The notes: generated by a model not told the origin, from the sequence alone. Counted from the stretch's first letter, positions 17,345 to 26,041 are shown. The stretch is 64,000 nt of DNA from Pantoea sp. WMus005 (GCF_013415305.1 NZ_JACBXU010000001.1:1426001-1490000); one strand, 5' to 3'. A program made the numbers and translations.

Positions 17345-17920
17345 TTACCCTGCATCCTGAAGTTCGAAATGGCCGCTCTCCAGATCAACCTGAGTGCGGA
17401 ACAGAAACGCCAGCGGATAAGGTACGCACCAGAGCCGCCCTTTGATCTCAATCGACAGTACGTTGTGCAGGCTGAGCGAGCCGAGATCGCTGACACAGCG
17501 CACCTGCAGCCCCTGCGGCAGAATGCGCGGCTCGAAGTGCAGAATGGCGTTGGTCATTTTGCGCTGCATATCCTGCCATTCGATATCGGAGACGTTCTGC
17601 CCGGCCAGCGGCGCAACGCCGAAATTCCAGACCGAGCGCTGCACCTGATCGAAACCGTCCAGATCCTGCTGCGCTTCGTTATTAATGGTGTTGAAGAGCC
17701 ACTGCAGATCGCGCAGGACGTGGCGGCGCAGCGTGCTGTGGCTGATCAGCATGCTGTTCTCCGCCTCCTGCTGCTTGTCCGGCGCGTTGTCGGTCAGGCG
17801 ATCCAGCAATGAAGATTGCAGCTTGTCGCGGGCGGTTAACGCATCGCGCTTTTTGCGCGCGTGAAAGCCGCCATGCAGCTGGGCATAGCCATCATTGTGC
17901 GCGCCTGAATCATGACTCAT
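17345..17920 (-). CDS. tssE: T6SS baseplate gp25-like protein TssE
   Basis: A 191-residue gp25/TssE protein that nucleates sheath assembly on the baseplate. The conserved part runs from about residue 35 (SLLDRL) through SVWNFGVAPLAG and the E-P-R motif (LHFEPRILPQGLQVR). The N-terminal roughly 35 residues are polar and variable. Its start overlaps the tagJ stop by 11 bases. Confidence 0.93.
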   Translation of the reverse strand: MSHDSGAHNDGYAQLHGGFHARKKRDALTARDKLQSSLLDRLTDNAPDKQQEAENSMLISHSTLRRHVLRDLQWLFNTINNEAQQDLDGFDQVQRSVWNFGVAPLAGQNVSDIEWQDMQRKMTNAILHFEPRILPQGLQVRCVSDLGSLSLHNVLSIEIKGRLWCVPYPLAFLFRTQVDLESGHFELQDAG

Positions 17921-18737
17921 CGGCAGACTCGGTGTTGTCGAACGTGACCTGCTGCAGGCTCAGCAGCGAGAATTCCGCTCTGTCGCTGATCCACATTTTT
18001 TGCCCCTGGCCGATAAACTGATCCGGGTCGTCGCCCAGCGGCTGCCATTCGGTGACGCTGGCGCGCAGAAAACGCTCGTCTGATTCTGCCCGCAGCGGAT
18101 AGCGCGCCGGGATCTGACACACCTGCTCGCTGCCATCCACCAGCTGCACCCGCGTATGACGCCACACCAGATCAGTGACGCTGGCCGGCGCCTGGAACTG
18201 CATCTCACGAATAGCGGCAAACGGGATCCAGTAATAACGACCCTGATTGATCACTTCACACACCGGCCCGAAACGGCTGTCGCCATCCATCAGCCAGCTG
18301 AATGCGGTCGGCTGATCCTGCTGGGTCGCGGTGCCAGGATTGGCGGCGGCGAGGTTGAGTGCCTCTGCCCGCAGTGCGCTGCCGCGCGCGACATCGCCTG
18401 CCGTTTCGGCCTGTAAGGCGGCCAGCAGCGTGTCGCACCAGTGCCAGGCACTGCCCGGCAGCACCGGGTCGGCCTCGCCACGCAGTACTGCATCACGCTG
18501 CAGTTCACCGGCAATCGCCTGCTGCAACAGAGTGACGGTCGGTTGCGCCTGCGGACTTAACGCCAGCCAGGATTGCAGCTGTGTCTGCGCGCGCGTCCAG
18601 TTGCCTGACAGGCAGAGCAGTTGCACAAAGGCAGCCCGCAGGTCGGCGTTCGCCGGATTCGCCTGAATCTGACGGGTGACATCAGCCAGCGTCTCGCTGA
18701 GCGTGGCGTTAGCCAGAAGGTGTTGTAAGGATTCCAT
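17910..18737 (-). CDS. tagJ: T6SS accessory protein TagJ (ImpE family)
   Basis: The 275-residue protein has the ImpE/TagJ N-terminus of helical repeats (NPANADLRAAFVQLLCLSGN) and the family C-terminal domain with YYWIPFAAIREMQF and RYPLRAES. TagJ binds the sheath protein TssB and modulates ClpV-driven disassembly in systems of the HSI-I class. It sits directly upstream of tssE, as in Pseudomonas-type loci. Together with ppkA, pppA and the FHA gene it marks this as a post-translationally controlled T6SS. Confidence 0.9.
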   Translation of the reverse strand: MESLQHLLANATLSETLADVTRQIQANPANADLRAAFVQLLCLSGNWTRAQTQLQSWLALSPQAQPTVTLLQQAIAGELQRDAVLRGEADPVLPGSAWHWCDTLLAALQAETAGDVARGSALRAEALNLAAANPGTATQQDQPTAFSWLMDGDSRFGPVCEVINQGRYYWIPFAAIREMQFQAPASVTDLVWRHTRVQLVDGSEQVCQIPARYPLRAESDERFLRASVTEWQPLGDDPDQFIGQGQKMWISDRAEFSLLSLQQVTFDNTESADES

Positions 18738-18753
18738 GCAAACTCCTTTTGCG

Positions 18754-19731
18754 TCAGTTAAGGGTGCGATAGGCCGCGGCGGCGGGATCTTTCAGTTCAG
18801 GGTGCAGTTTTTCCACCAGCTTTACGCTCAGCGTGGCATCACCGCTCACCCACGGTGACCAGACTTTGCGGACTTCCTGCAGACGCGCCTGCAGCGCACT
18901 CTCATCAGCCGCTTCGCTGGCGGGCATCTGCACCACCACCTGACGCGTTGCCTGCCAGCCGTTAAAGCGGTTGCTGAACGGCAGAACCAGCCAGCTGTCC
19001 GGGGATTTTTCGTTGCTCAGCACCATGCGCTCACTATTGACCGTGGTGATGTGGAGTTCGGCCGTGGATGACTGACTGCTCAGTCCCATTACCGGGAAGC
19101 CCTGCAGGAAAGTCACGCCGACGGCTGCCGGCGCGCCGTTACCCTGCTGCGTCAGGCGGCTTTGTCCGCTGAGCCAGCCGTCAGAACCGCAGACCAGCCC
19201 CTGTTTTGCCGGAACAAACAGCGCGCTGCCCTGTGCCGGATGCTGCCACCAGGTCCGGAAATGGCAGCCATCGAGCAGACTGAATTGCAGCCACGGTGAG
19301 GTATCCGCCTGGGCGGCATTACGCAGCGCGTCAATGGGTATGGCCGCCGTGGCTGGCTGTTGCTGTTGCTGAGGTGCGGGTGGTGTCACCACGGTTTTCC
19401 ACTGCTGCGCGCGGGCGGCGCTGCCGGTGGCGATTGCAATGCCCTCTGGATCGGTCAGTTGCCAGTGCAGCTGCTGCAGCGGTTTACACTGCGTCGCCAT
19501 TAATCCGGCCACCCGGGGCAAGAACTCTTTTAAGACGGTGGGATTTTTCTCACCCAGCGTGACGATGCGCAGGTTAACAGTGCTGTTACACCAGCTCGAC
19601 AGCTGATTGTTTTTGACGTCATCAATCCAGACATCCAGTTTCTGTGCCGGGGACTGTACGATGCGATAGTTTTCAGCATAAACCTGCATGCTAAGCAGCA
19701 TCGCAGCCAGACCCAGTAATCCATATTTCAT
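18754..19731 (-). CDS. Exported T6SS-associated protein of unknown role
   Basis: The product is about 325 residues and begins MKYGLLGLAAMLLSMQVYA, a cleavable signal peptide, so it should be periplasmic. The ATG at 19731 is chosen because it gives the signal peptide and follows the pppA stop by 10 bases. A longer frame would begin inside pppA with an Arg-rich run. A Gln-rich linker (PQQQQQPATAA) near residue 130 separates two halves. The C-terminal half has paired cysteines and many tryptophans. It may act outside the membrane in the kinase/phosphatase switch, with the kinase's periplasmic sensor domain. VasI/TagO-type proteins are an alternative relation that I cannot confirm. Confidence 0.7.
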   Translation of the reverse strand: MKYGLLGLAAMLLSMQVYAENYRIVQSPAQKLDVWIDDVKNNQLSSWCNSTVNLRIVTLGEKNPTVLKEFLPRVAGLMATQCKPLQQLHWQLTDPEGIAIATGSAARAQQWKTVVTPPAPQQQQQPATAAIPIDALRNAAQADTSPWLQFSLLDGCHFRTWWQHPAQGSALFVPAKQGLVCGSDGWLSGQSRLTQQGNGAPAAVGVTFLQGFPVMGLSSQSSTAELHITTVNSERMVLSNEKSPDSWLVLPFSNRFNGWQATRQVVVQMPASEAADESALQARLQEVRKVWSPWVSGDATLSVKLVEKLHPELKDPAAAAYRTLN

Positions 19732-19741
19732 GTTGGCGTTC

Positions 19742-20533
19742 TCAATCTCGCAGAGGGAAGAACTGCGCCGCTTCAGAGAGCGAGTGCAGCAAGGTGGTGT
19801 CCTGAGGCGATCCAATCCAGACGGCCAGCGCACTGAAATTATCCTGCTGTCCCTGATCCGACTGATCGTTTTTGATGATTTGCTGCATCAGCGTCAGCCA
19901 CTCTTCCGGTGTGTTCACCATGTGCAGTGACTGCTGCATCTGTTCCAGCGTCACGCCGTGCCAGAAACCATCGGTGCAGAGTAAAAAGGCATCGCCATCT
20001 TCAATCCCGACCACATCGCTGTAGCTGGCGTCGCGCTGCTCATCGCCCATTCCCAGCGCAAAATAGAGCAGATTGCTGTTGATGCCTTCGGTGCGATGTC
20101 CGGCATCTTTCATCTGCTGCACCAGGCTGTGGTCGGTGGTGACGAGATAGAGATAGCCGCGACGAAACAGATAGAGGCGGCTGTCACCGGCATGGGCCCA
20201 GCAGGCCAGATGGTAGTCGCGGTCTATGAACAGGCTGACCAGCGTGGTACCCATCCGGCTGTGTTCACTGCTGGCTTTTTGCTGCTGCCGGATGGCGTGA
20301 TTCGCGTGATTAACGTAATTACGAATCGACTGCGCATTGAGATGCGCGTCGCCATCAAATGCCTGCAGCAGGCTGCTGCGGGCGATGGCGGCCGCCTTAT
20401 CACCACCAGGAAACCCAGCCACACCGTCGCAGACGACAAAGCAGGCTGAACGCTTACCGATGACATCACCGATCTGATCCTGATTACTGGCGCGATCGCC
20501 CTGATTGGACGTCGAGGCAATAGTGATATTCAT
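19742..20533 (-). CDS. pppA: T6SS PP2C-type protein phosphatase PppA
   Basis: This 263-residue metal-dependent Ser/Thr phosphatase has the PP2C motifs in order: GDRASNQDQIGD, CDGVAG, GTTLVSLFI, GDSRLYLFR, TDHSLVQQM, and LLCTDGFW. PppA removes the phosphate added by PpkA to the FHA protein and so shuts off T6SS assembly. Its start overlaps the FHA gene's stop by four bases (ATGA), coupling the two proteins. Confidence 0.95.
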   Translation of the reverse strand: MNITIASTSNQGDRASNQDQIGDVIGKRSACFVVCDGVAGFPGGDKAAAIARSSLLQAFDGDAHLNAQSIRNYVNHANHAIRQQQKASSEHSRMGTTLVSLFIDRDYHLACWAHAGDSRLYLFRRGYLYLVTTDHSLVQQMKDAGHRTEGINSNLLYFALGMGDEQRDASYSDVVGIEDGDAFLLCTDGFWHGVTLEQMQQSLHMVNTPEEWLTLMQQIIKNDQSDQGQQDNFSALAVWIGSPQDTTLLHSLSEAAQFFPLRD

Positions 20534-22386
20534 GCGTCATCCGTGTGGGTTTGTGAGTCTTTGTACTGATTGACTTCCAGGTCGTAGGCGTGCAGAAACG
20601 CTTCGCCAAACAGGGTGTGGAAATCGTCTTCGATCTCGCCTGCTGTCTCGCCGTAGCGCTCAACAAAATGCTCCCACAGTGCCGCTTTGCGGCTGCCCGG
20701 CAGACCGATACGTGAAACGGATCCTGCCTGACGCGCCTCTTCTTCCAGCTGCTCCGGGTTAAAGGATTGCAGCATTGAGGCGATGATGGCGCGGATACCG
20801 GCGATCATGCCCAGCTGGTGCGCCTGCAAATCGATCAGCGCATCACGCACCGCCTGACGCGGCGGCATAAAGCCCGGCATCCGGCTACCGAACATCTGCA
20901 TCAGGACGGTTTTACCCGACGGCAGCAGCTTGAACGGGTTGTTGGCGTCATCGAGGATCACCGTCATGTCAGCCTTGACGCCGCGCTTGAGGATCGAACG
21001 CGACGACAGCAGTGCCACTGTGCCCTGCGAGAACATGCTGAGCATCTGACCAAATTGCAGCATCTGCTCGCGGTCAAACTGAGGCGTCGGCTGCAAATCA
21101 CGCAGGCCCATGCCTTCGAGCAGCGCATCCAGCAGTTCGCCTTTCAGGGCATCGCTACTGCTCTCGCTAGCTGCAGTCGCGTGCGCAGCGGCGGCATGGT
21201 GGCGACCGGAAGCAACCGGATCGATGCGCAGCCGCCCTTTTGGCGTCGGCGATGGTGTGCGCTGCACCGCCTGCGGCGTGGGCAGCGTAATTCCGCCGTA
21301 GTCGTTCTGCGGATTCACCGCGTCAGGCTGGCCGGACTCCGCTTCATCAGCCTGCGGCGCATGCCGTTGGGCTTCGCTGTGAGGCTGGTCATCAACAGGT
21401 AAGTCGATGCCGCTGAACAGCGGTGAGTTTTCCATTTCGTTCAGACTGACGGAGACCTGCTCGTGTGCAGGTGGAGCAGCCGACTCAGGCTTTGCCTCTT
21501 GCTTAGGCGGTACATGCAAGGTCGCGGGTTTCGCTGGCTCCGGCTGTGCCAGTGGCACCGCATTGCCCATCATCAGTCCTAACGGATCGTCATGATTGCG
21601 CACATCCGCATTGCTTTCGCCGTCAAACAGACTCAGCGGATCCAGTTCAGCGGCGGGCGCTTCAGCCTGCTTCGGCGCAGTGTTCTGCTGAGCGGAAAGC
21701 GTGCTCGGCGTCCGATCGTCAAAAATACTCTGCTGCGCGAACAGCGCATCGCCGTCGTCAAACAGGCTGCGGCTTTTCGGCTGCTGGCCATAGTCCAGCG
21801 GCGCATCATTAATCAGCTGTGACAGGGGATCTTCCGGATTTCGGTCTGGCAAAGCAGGTGCGGTCAGCGGATGGGCATCCGGCATCTCCGGCACTGCTTT
21901 GCGTTTAGAAAGATCGTCTGAAATCGAAAACTCTTTCGCCAGGCTGTCCCAGATTTCGCTGGGAATGGCGGCGGTGCTGGCTTTTTCGGCGGCAGGTTCG
22001 CGAACGGGTTCGACGGGCTGAACCGGTTCTGGACGCGGAACAGCTCTTTCCATCTGCGGCTGATGATCGCTGTTGAGGTCGCTGACCAGCAGCTGATAAT
22101 CATCAATGCCGAGAATATCCCCATCCTGCAGCTCAACCTGCCGACCACGTTCCAGCGGGATATCGTTGAGCAGCACGCGCGTCACATTGCCACGGTTGGT
22201 CAGGCGACATTCGCCGTTAGCCGTGATGTGCACAATCGCCTGCAGGCGTGAGAGTGTGCGATCGTCATCCGGCAGTACCAGATTGTTATCCACGCCGCGA
22301 CCAATGGTGCCGCCGGGCGGGAAGAAATCACAATGAGTCTGAGGCGGCTGTTGGCCCGGTTTAGTCGTTATTATCGTAAAGCGCAT
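20530..22386 (-). CDS. tagH: T6SS FHA-domain protein TagH (Fha)
   Basis: This 618-residue protein has an N-terminal FHA domain (about 20-110; GTIGRGVDNNLVLPDDDRTLSR, then a conserved N-R-G). A long Pro/Ala/Asp-rich disordered stretch (about 115-400) follows, then a T6SS FHA C-terminal helical domain (about 415-590). The FHA domain reads the phosphothreonine made by PpkA and promotes assembly of the membrane complex. It is the first gene of the regulatory and baseplate block. The 231 bases upstream probably hold its promoter. Confidence 0.93.
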   Translation of the reverse strand: MRFTIITTKPGQQPPQTHCDFFPPGGTIGRGVDNNLVLPDDDRTLSRLQAIVHITANGECRLTNRGNVTRVLLNDIPLERGRQVELQDGDILGIDDYQLLVSDLNSDHQPQMERAVPRPEPVQPVEPVREPAAEKASTAAIPSEIWDSLAKEFSISDDLSKRKAVPEMPDAHPLTAPALPDRNPEDPLSQLINDAPLDYGQQPKSRSLFDDGDALFAQQSIFDDRTPSTLSAQQNTAPKQAEAPAAELDPLSLFDGESNADVRNHDDPLGLMMGNAVPLAQPEPAKPATLHVPPKQEAKPESAAPPAHEQVSVSLNEMENSPLFSGIDLPVDDQPHSEAQRHAPQADEAESGQPDAVNPQNDYGGITLPTPQAVQRTPSPTPKGRLRIDPVASGRHHAAAAHATAASESSSDALKGELLDALLEGMGLRDLQPTPQFDREQMLQFGQMLSMFSQGTVALLSSRSILKRGVKADMTVILDDANNPFKLLPSGKTVLMQMFGSRMPGFMPPRQAVRDALIDLQAHQLGMIAGIRAIIASMLQSFNPEQLEEEARQAGSVSRIGLPGSRKAALWEHFVERYGETAGEIEDDFHTLFGEAFLHAYDLEVNQYKDSQTHTDDA

Positions 22387-22617
22387 AACGGATTCCTGCG
22401 GTTAGCGGTTCGGCATCTATACCGCGCACCTCTCGGGGAAAGACGCGGGGTATAGAGAGCGGGAAGTTTTAATTTGGGGGATGGGTTTATTAAATAGCTG
22501 TCTGTGAATTTAATTTATTTAACAAAAGGGAGTGATTAATAAATCATATAATGCAAATTTTATTTTTCACAAAGTAAAAGTTTCAACTCTGATAACATCT
22601 TTTTTTACCATCAATGA

Positions 22618-23010
22618 TTAAGGTATTAATCTCATCTTTTTAATTCTTTGTTCGTTAAGTTCAGAAGCACACATATTAATATACGAATTACTTAAATCAC
22701 TTCCTTTATCTGCAGCATAAGAAGCCAGTTTACAATCATTCTCACGGTACTTCAGCCAGGCTCGTTGAGCTTCAGTCAACGTATCCATATACTGGCTTAA
22801 CTCTTTATTGTCACCTTTGAAAAGCGTTTCAATTCTGTTTTTAGCAAGCTTGTATTCTTTATTTAAATCAACCTCAGTTTCATTCCTGTTTTTTTGTGCA
22901 CATGAATAAACTTCCTGACCGTTATTGCCCATTGAACAAGCATTCATCGCATAGACGGGAGAAACATAAACAACGGTGACACACAGCAGCATAAAAAAAT
23001 AAGATTTCAT
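22618..23010 (-). CDS. LprI/DUF1311-family exported protein, copy 2
   Basis: The 130-residue product has a signal peptide (MKSYFFMLLCVTVVYVSPVYA). The mature domain has the LprI pattern: spaced cysteines, DLNKEYKLAKNRI, and RAWLKYRENDCKLAS. LprI-family members include lysozyme inhibitors. It is a paralogue of the protein at 23686-24084. Both lie downstream of a T6SS effector with a lysozyme-type domain, so a periplasmic immunity role is the simplest reading. Low GC suggests later acquisition. Confidence 0.82.
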   Translation of the reverse strand: MKSYFFMLLCVTVVYVSPVYAMNACSMGNNGQEVYSCAQKNRNETEVDLNKEYKLAKNRIETLFKGDNKELSQYMDTLTEAQRAWLKYRENDCKLASYAADKGSDLSNSYINMCASELNEQRIKKMRLIP

Positions 23011-23089
23011 TAAAATATTTCCCTGTCATAATGTCCCTTCTCCTGATTAAAACGGGAGGCATCAATATGCCCCGTTTTTATATACAGCT

Positions 23090-23464
23090 CTATTTCATCA
23101 CGCCAGCATCCTGAGCAATAACTTTACCCTTAAATGTAATAATATAATCCCAGAGACTCTCGCCTTTAAGACTGGGATAAAACGAATAATTATACTTCCC
23201 GTTAGTGAAGTTATACCCCTCGAAGTCGCAAACGTCAGGGCAGTTTTTATTAATCGTCTCACCCTTAAGAGATATAGATGAATTATCTTTCAGACTTCTC
23301 GACTTAAGCGAAACTTTATCACAGGTCAGATTACCTTCTTCACAGCCATATATAATTTCCGCTTTAAACTTTTTACCTTCAAAATGTGAAACTGATTTCG
23401 CCAACGCTAATGAAGGTAAAATCACTAGCGCTACCATAATAAAAAAAATTTTTATATTCATCAT
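23090..23464 (-). CDS. Exported four-cysteine protein in lysozyme effector module
   Basis: The product is about 124 residues. The start at 23464 or 23461 (tandem ATGs) gives a good signal peptide, KIFFIMVALVILPSLALA. The longer frame from 23581 adds an unlikely N-terminus. The mature protein carries two cysteine pairs (GCEEGNLTC and NCPDVC), suggesting two disulphides in a small periplasmic beta domain. I do not recognise the family. It lies between two LprI-type genes in the effector module, which makes it a third candidate immunity or accessory protein. Confidence 0.6.
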   Translation of the reverse strand: MMNIKIFFIMVALVILPSLALAKSVSHFEGKKFKAEIIYGCEEGNLTCDKVSLKSRSLKDNSSISLKGETINKNCPDVCDFEGYNFTNGKYNYSFYPSLKGESLWDYIITFKGKVIAQDAGVMK

Positions 23465-23685
23465 CTGGTTGACTTGCAAAAGACTCGACTGGAGTAAACT
23501 GGTTGACAGGTAAACTACAAAGCATCGACAGAAATTTATATCATAAATATAAGTTAGTGCCCGCAGACATTTTAATGGCATCAGCAGAATTATGGAATTG
23601 AAAAATAGAAATAACAGTGCGTTGATGATTCATCTTATAGAGAATGTCGTGCCCAGCCTTTTAGAACCTGAGCACGACGACGTAA

Positions 23686-24084
23686 TTAATAGGGCAATTG
23701 CTTCAGAATATCAGTACGTTCCTTGTCAATACGGGTCACGCAGAGGTTAGTTGCGACCGCATTCGCATTGCTGCCTTCTTCAGCGGCAAAGGCTTCCAGC
23801 TTGCACTGACCATCACGATATTTCAACCAGTTACGCTGGGTATCTACCAGCGTTGCGACATAGTCATCAGCCAGTTTTTTCTGCGTGCCGTACATCTGTA
23901 CAATTCGCTTTTTAGCCGCCTGATACTCTTTGTTCAACTCATCTTCTGCCATCTTCTTCTGCTGAACAGTACACTGATACAGCGCACCATCTGAAGGCTG
24001 TTTTGCACAAGTATCTTCAGCGAATGCTGAAGCGCTAATGCCAAAAGAGAAAACCGCTAAAGCCAATCCATGTACTAACTTCAT
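23686..24084 (-). CDS. LprI/DUF1311-family lysozyme inhibitor-like immunity
   Basis: The product is about 132 residues, with a signal peptide (ending ASAFAEDTC) and the LprI pattern DELNKEYQAAKKRI, then RNWLKYRDGQCKLEA and a terminal cysteine region. Family members such as mycobacterial LprI inhibit lysozyme. The gene follows the lysozyme-like effector by 11 bases, the normal arrangement for its cognate immunity protein. The ATG at 24084 is used because AGGAG sits six bases before it; the in-frame GTG at 24090 overlaps that element. Confidence 0.85.
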   Translation of the reverse strand: MKLVHGLALAVFSFGISASAFAEDTCAKQPSDGALYQCTVQQKKMAEDELNKEYQAAKKRIVQMYGTQKKLADDYVATLVDTQRNWLKYRDGQCKLEAFAAEEGSNANAVATNLCVTRIDKERTDILKQLPY

Positions 24085-24095
24085 ACTCACTCCTG

Positions 24096-24977
24096 TTAAC
24101 GATTTTTACGAAGATAATTTGCACGGCGCCTGCCAGTCTCACCTTCTCTGATAGCCGGCGTATTTTCAATATAATGAATCAGTGTATCAAAGTCATTGGT
24201 CATGCCCGCCATCATGGGACGTGGGCCTTTCGTCCAGCCCTGATAAACAAAGTCCACCATGATGTCTCTGATAGCAGGATGGAGGTTTTCCCATGCCACT
24301 TTACCCGACTGATTATTAGTATAATTGTCGTAGTTCTTCCGTGCACGTTCGACGTAGCCCGGATAAATCGCTTCAAATAAATTGATTTGCTGCTGATGGC
24401 TGATTGTACCGATTGCGGTCTGGTTGTTACGGACAAACTGACGAGCCTGATCGCCTTTAAGACCCGCACCTTTGGCGATCATGGTGGCCTGACTTACCGG
24501 AACGCCAGCGGCCTGCAGTTGTGCAGAGATACTTGCCTCAGAACGCGATCCCAGATCGTAACCGCGACCCAACGTGACACCTGATTCCATTTTTTCTGGC
24601 CAGTGAATATGACGGCTAAAATAGCGGCTGGTCGGAGAGTCATCCCCTTCAGCATCAAAGGTCACCTGTCCGGCACTCACCACCAGCGGCCCGGTTGACG
24701 GGTTATTAACTGGAGGCGCTGCTGGCCTTGGTGGCGCATTACCTGACACGTTTCCGCGCATCAGGCTGCTCCACGTCTTGCCATGGATATCGACAACACC
24801 ATCCGGGCGAGACATAAAACGGGATTGGAACTGCTTAATCGCCTCAATGGTTTTCGGTCCCATGCGGCCATCGGCACGAAGTTGTGGATATCCATTGCGC
24901 TGTAACAACTGCTGTACTGTCTTCACGTCACCGTATTGATTACGTCCACCGACACCAACCGAGCCAGAAATACTCAT
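24096..24977 (-). CDS. T6SS lysozyme-type effector (PG-binding + pesticin-like)
   Basis: The 293-residue protein lies next to hcp and lacks a signal peptide, as expected for T6SS cargo. Residues 10-70 form a peptidoglycan-binding domain of the PGBD-1 type (DVKTVQQLLQRNGY, then GPKTIEAIKQFQ). A Pro-rich linker (81-97) follows. Residues about 100-290 resemble the pesticin-type, T4-lysozyme-like glycosidase. Glu110 is followed by GVTLGRGYDLG (133-143), the expected segment for the active site. It should cut the glycan strands of a rival's peptidoglycan. Small size and position suggest delivery by Hcp. The exact bond cleaved and the catalytic residue are inferred. Confidence 0.82.
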   Translation of the reverse strand: MSISGSVGVGGRNQYGDVKTVQQLLQRNGYPQLRADGRMGPKTIEAIKQFQSRFMSRPDGVVDIHGKTWSSLMRGNVSGNAPPRPAAPPVNNPSTGPLVVSAGQVTFDAEGDDSPTSRYFSRHIHWPEKMESGVTLGRGYDLGSRSEASISAQLQAAGVPVSQATMIAKGAGLKGDQARQFVRNNQTAIGTISHQQQINLFEAIYPGYVERARKNYDNYTNNQSGKVAWENLHPAIRDIMVDFVYQGWTKGPRPMMAGMTNDFDTLIHYIENTPAIREGETGRRRANYLRKNR

Positions 24978-25069
24978 TTACTATCTCCGTACAATATTGT
25001 TGATTCAGAGAGTCCTTGTAAACCGGCTGGAGAAGGCGCATGAAGACGCTGACTTCTCTGGCCAGGAAA

Positions 25070-25096
25070 GATACGCCTCCTGGCCGGAGGCGTATC
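25070..25096 (-). terminator. Perfect 11-bp stem-loop after hcp
   Basis: GATACGCCTCC and GGAGGCGTATC pair around a five-base loop, just beyond the hcp stop at 25102. On the minus strand only three T residues follow. It may therefore be a partial terminator or an mRNA 3' stabiliser that keeps hcp transcript above that of the downstream effector gene. Confidence 0.6.
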
Positions 25097-25101
25097 GCTT
25101 C

Positions 25102-25584
25102 TTACGCTTCTTTGTTGCCTTTAATATCCCAGCCAGCGCTGGTTTCTGCGCCTTTACCACCGGAAGAGCTCTGCTCCCAGTACTGCTGTTTTACTTTAGA
25201 GGCCTGGAAGGCATAGGTTACGCCCAGGGTATCGTCGTGCTCGGAACCCACAAACTGAACGTTAGTTACCAGCACATCCTCCAGCGTGATGCGGGTGTAT
25301 TCGATTTGTGTTCCACCCGCTTTGCAAACGGACACTTCGACTTTCGAAACGTGCTTACCGCTGGCGCAGTTCTTGAGCAGCGCGGTGACAGCCTTATCGA
25401 TTTTAGCGTTGATGTGCAGGTCGTTGAAATTAACTTTACCTGCACCACCACCACCACCCACGCTCATATTGCCTGGCTGGCTGGCACCCCAGGAAAAGGA
25501 ATCAATATCGATCCAACCCGTGTGGTTTGAATCTTTAGATTCACCCGTAATGCCATCTACCTTCAGATACATATCAATAGCCAT
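25102..25584 (-). CDS. hcp: T6SS tube protein Hcp (TssD)
   Basis: This 160-residue Hcp begins MAIDMYLKVDGITGESKDSN and contains the family segments IDIDSFSWGASQ, a glycine-rich loop (SVGGGGGAGKVNF), and GVTYAFQASKVKQQYWEQ. Hexamers stack into the inner tube of the T6SS and carry small effectors. The flanking stem-loops and a 240-base upstream gap suggest that it has its own promoter and high expression. The neighbouring lysozyme effector is the likely passenger. Confidence 0.96.
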   Translation of the reverse strand: MAIDMYLKVDGITGESKDSNHTGWIDIDSFSWGASQPGNMSVGGGGGAGKVNFNDLHINAKIDKAVTALLKNCASGKHVSKVEVSVCKAGGTQIEYTRITLEDVLVTNVQFVGSEHDDTLGVTYAFQASKVKQQYWEQSSSGGKGAETSAGWDIKGNKEA

Positions 25585-25696
25585 TATCTTTCACTCTTTA
25601 TTGGTTGAGATTATTGCTTTCAAAAAAAGCAAGGATATGGCAAAAAGAAAAGCATGGGGCTGAATAAAACAGTCCATATTTTACCTTTGCCTTGCT

Positions 25697-25727
25697 TCTG
25701 AAATATCGTCATAAACGACATTTCAGA
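25697..25727. other. Imperfect inverted repeat upstream of hcp
   Basis: TCTGAAAT pairs with ATTTCAGA. Inside it, after one mismatch, TCGT pairs with ACGA around a five-base loop. It lies about 113 bases upstream of the hcp start. It could be part of an hcp leader, a regulator site or a transcript end. The sequence alone does not decide. Confidence 0.4.
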
Positions 25728-25737
25728 TACCGAATTA

Positions 25738-25754
25738 CCCGGCATTAAGCCGGG
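25738..25754 (-). terminator. CCCGGC stem-loop between tssC-side gene and hcp
   Basis: CCCGGC and GCCGGG pair around a five-base loop, with AT-rich flanks that extend the stem weakly. It lies 75 bases past the small membrane protein gene on the minus strand. No clear T-run follows, so its use as a terminator is tentative. Confidence 0.4.
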
Positions 25755-25828
25755 CAATTTATACATTCAGTTTTCATATCGAAAAGCAGGTTACTGCCAA
25801 GACATCCAGGAGAAAATGAAGCAAACAC

Positions 25829-26041
25829 TCAATAGATGTCTCTTAGCTTTTTCGCCGCCCAGTAAAAACCTAACGATGCAGTCACTGACATAATAATCAG
25901 GACGCCGTTAGTTATTTTCTGCATCATCGTGACATTCCAGTCACAGAAGAAAAGGTAATAACCTGCACAGCTAAATAAAATCAGGGAAGAAATAAAAATC
26001 AGCAGGTAATGGAATAAATACAGGACTAACTTTTTAACCAT
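25829..26041 (-). CDS. Small two-helix membrane protein between tssC and hcp
   Basis: The product is about 70 residues. Hydrophobic helices lie near residues 4-31 and 43-62. The ATG at 26041 is preferred to the longer frame from 26098, because AGGGAG lies nine bases upstream and the product starts MVKKLVLYLF like a membrane protein. No family was recognised. It sits inside the core T6SS gene order, where few strains carry extra genes. It might be an orphan immunity protein or an accessory membrane factor. Confidence 0.55.
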   Translation of the reverse strand: MVKKLVLYLFHYLLIFISSLILFSCAGYYLFFCDWNVTMMQKITNGVLIIMSVTASLGFYWAAKKLRDIY

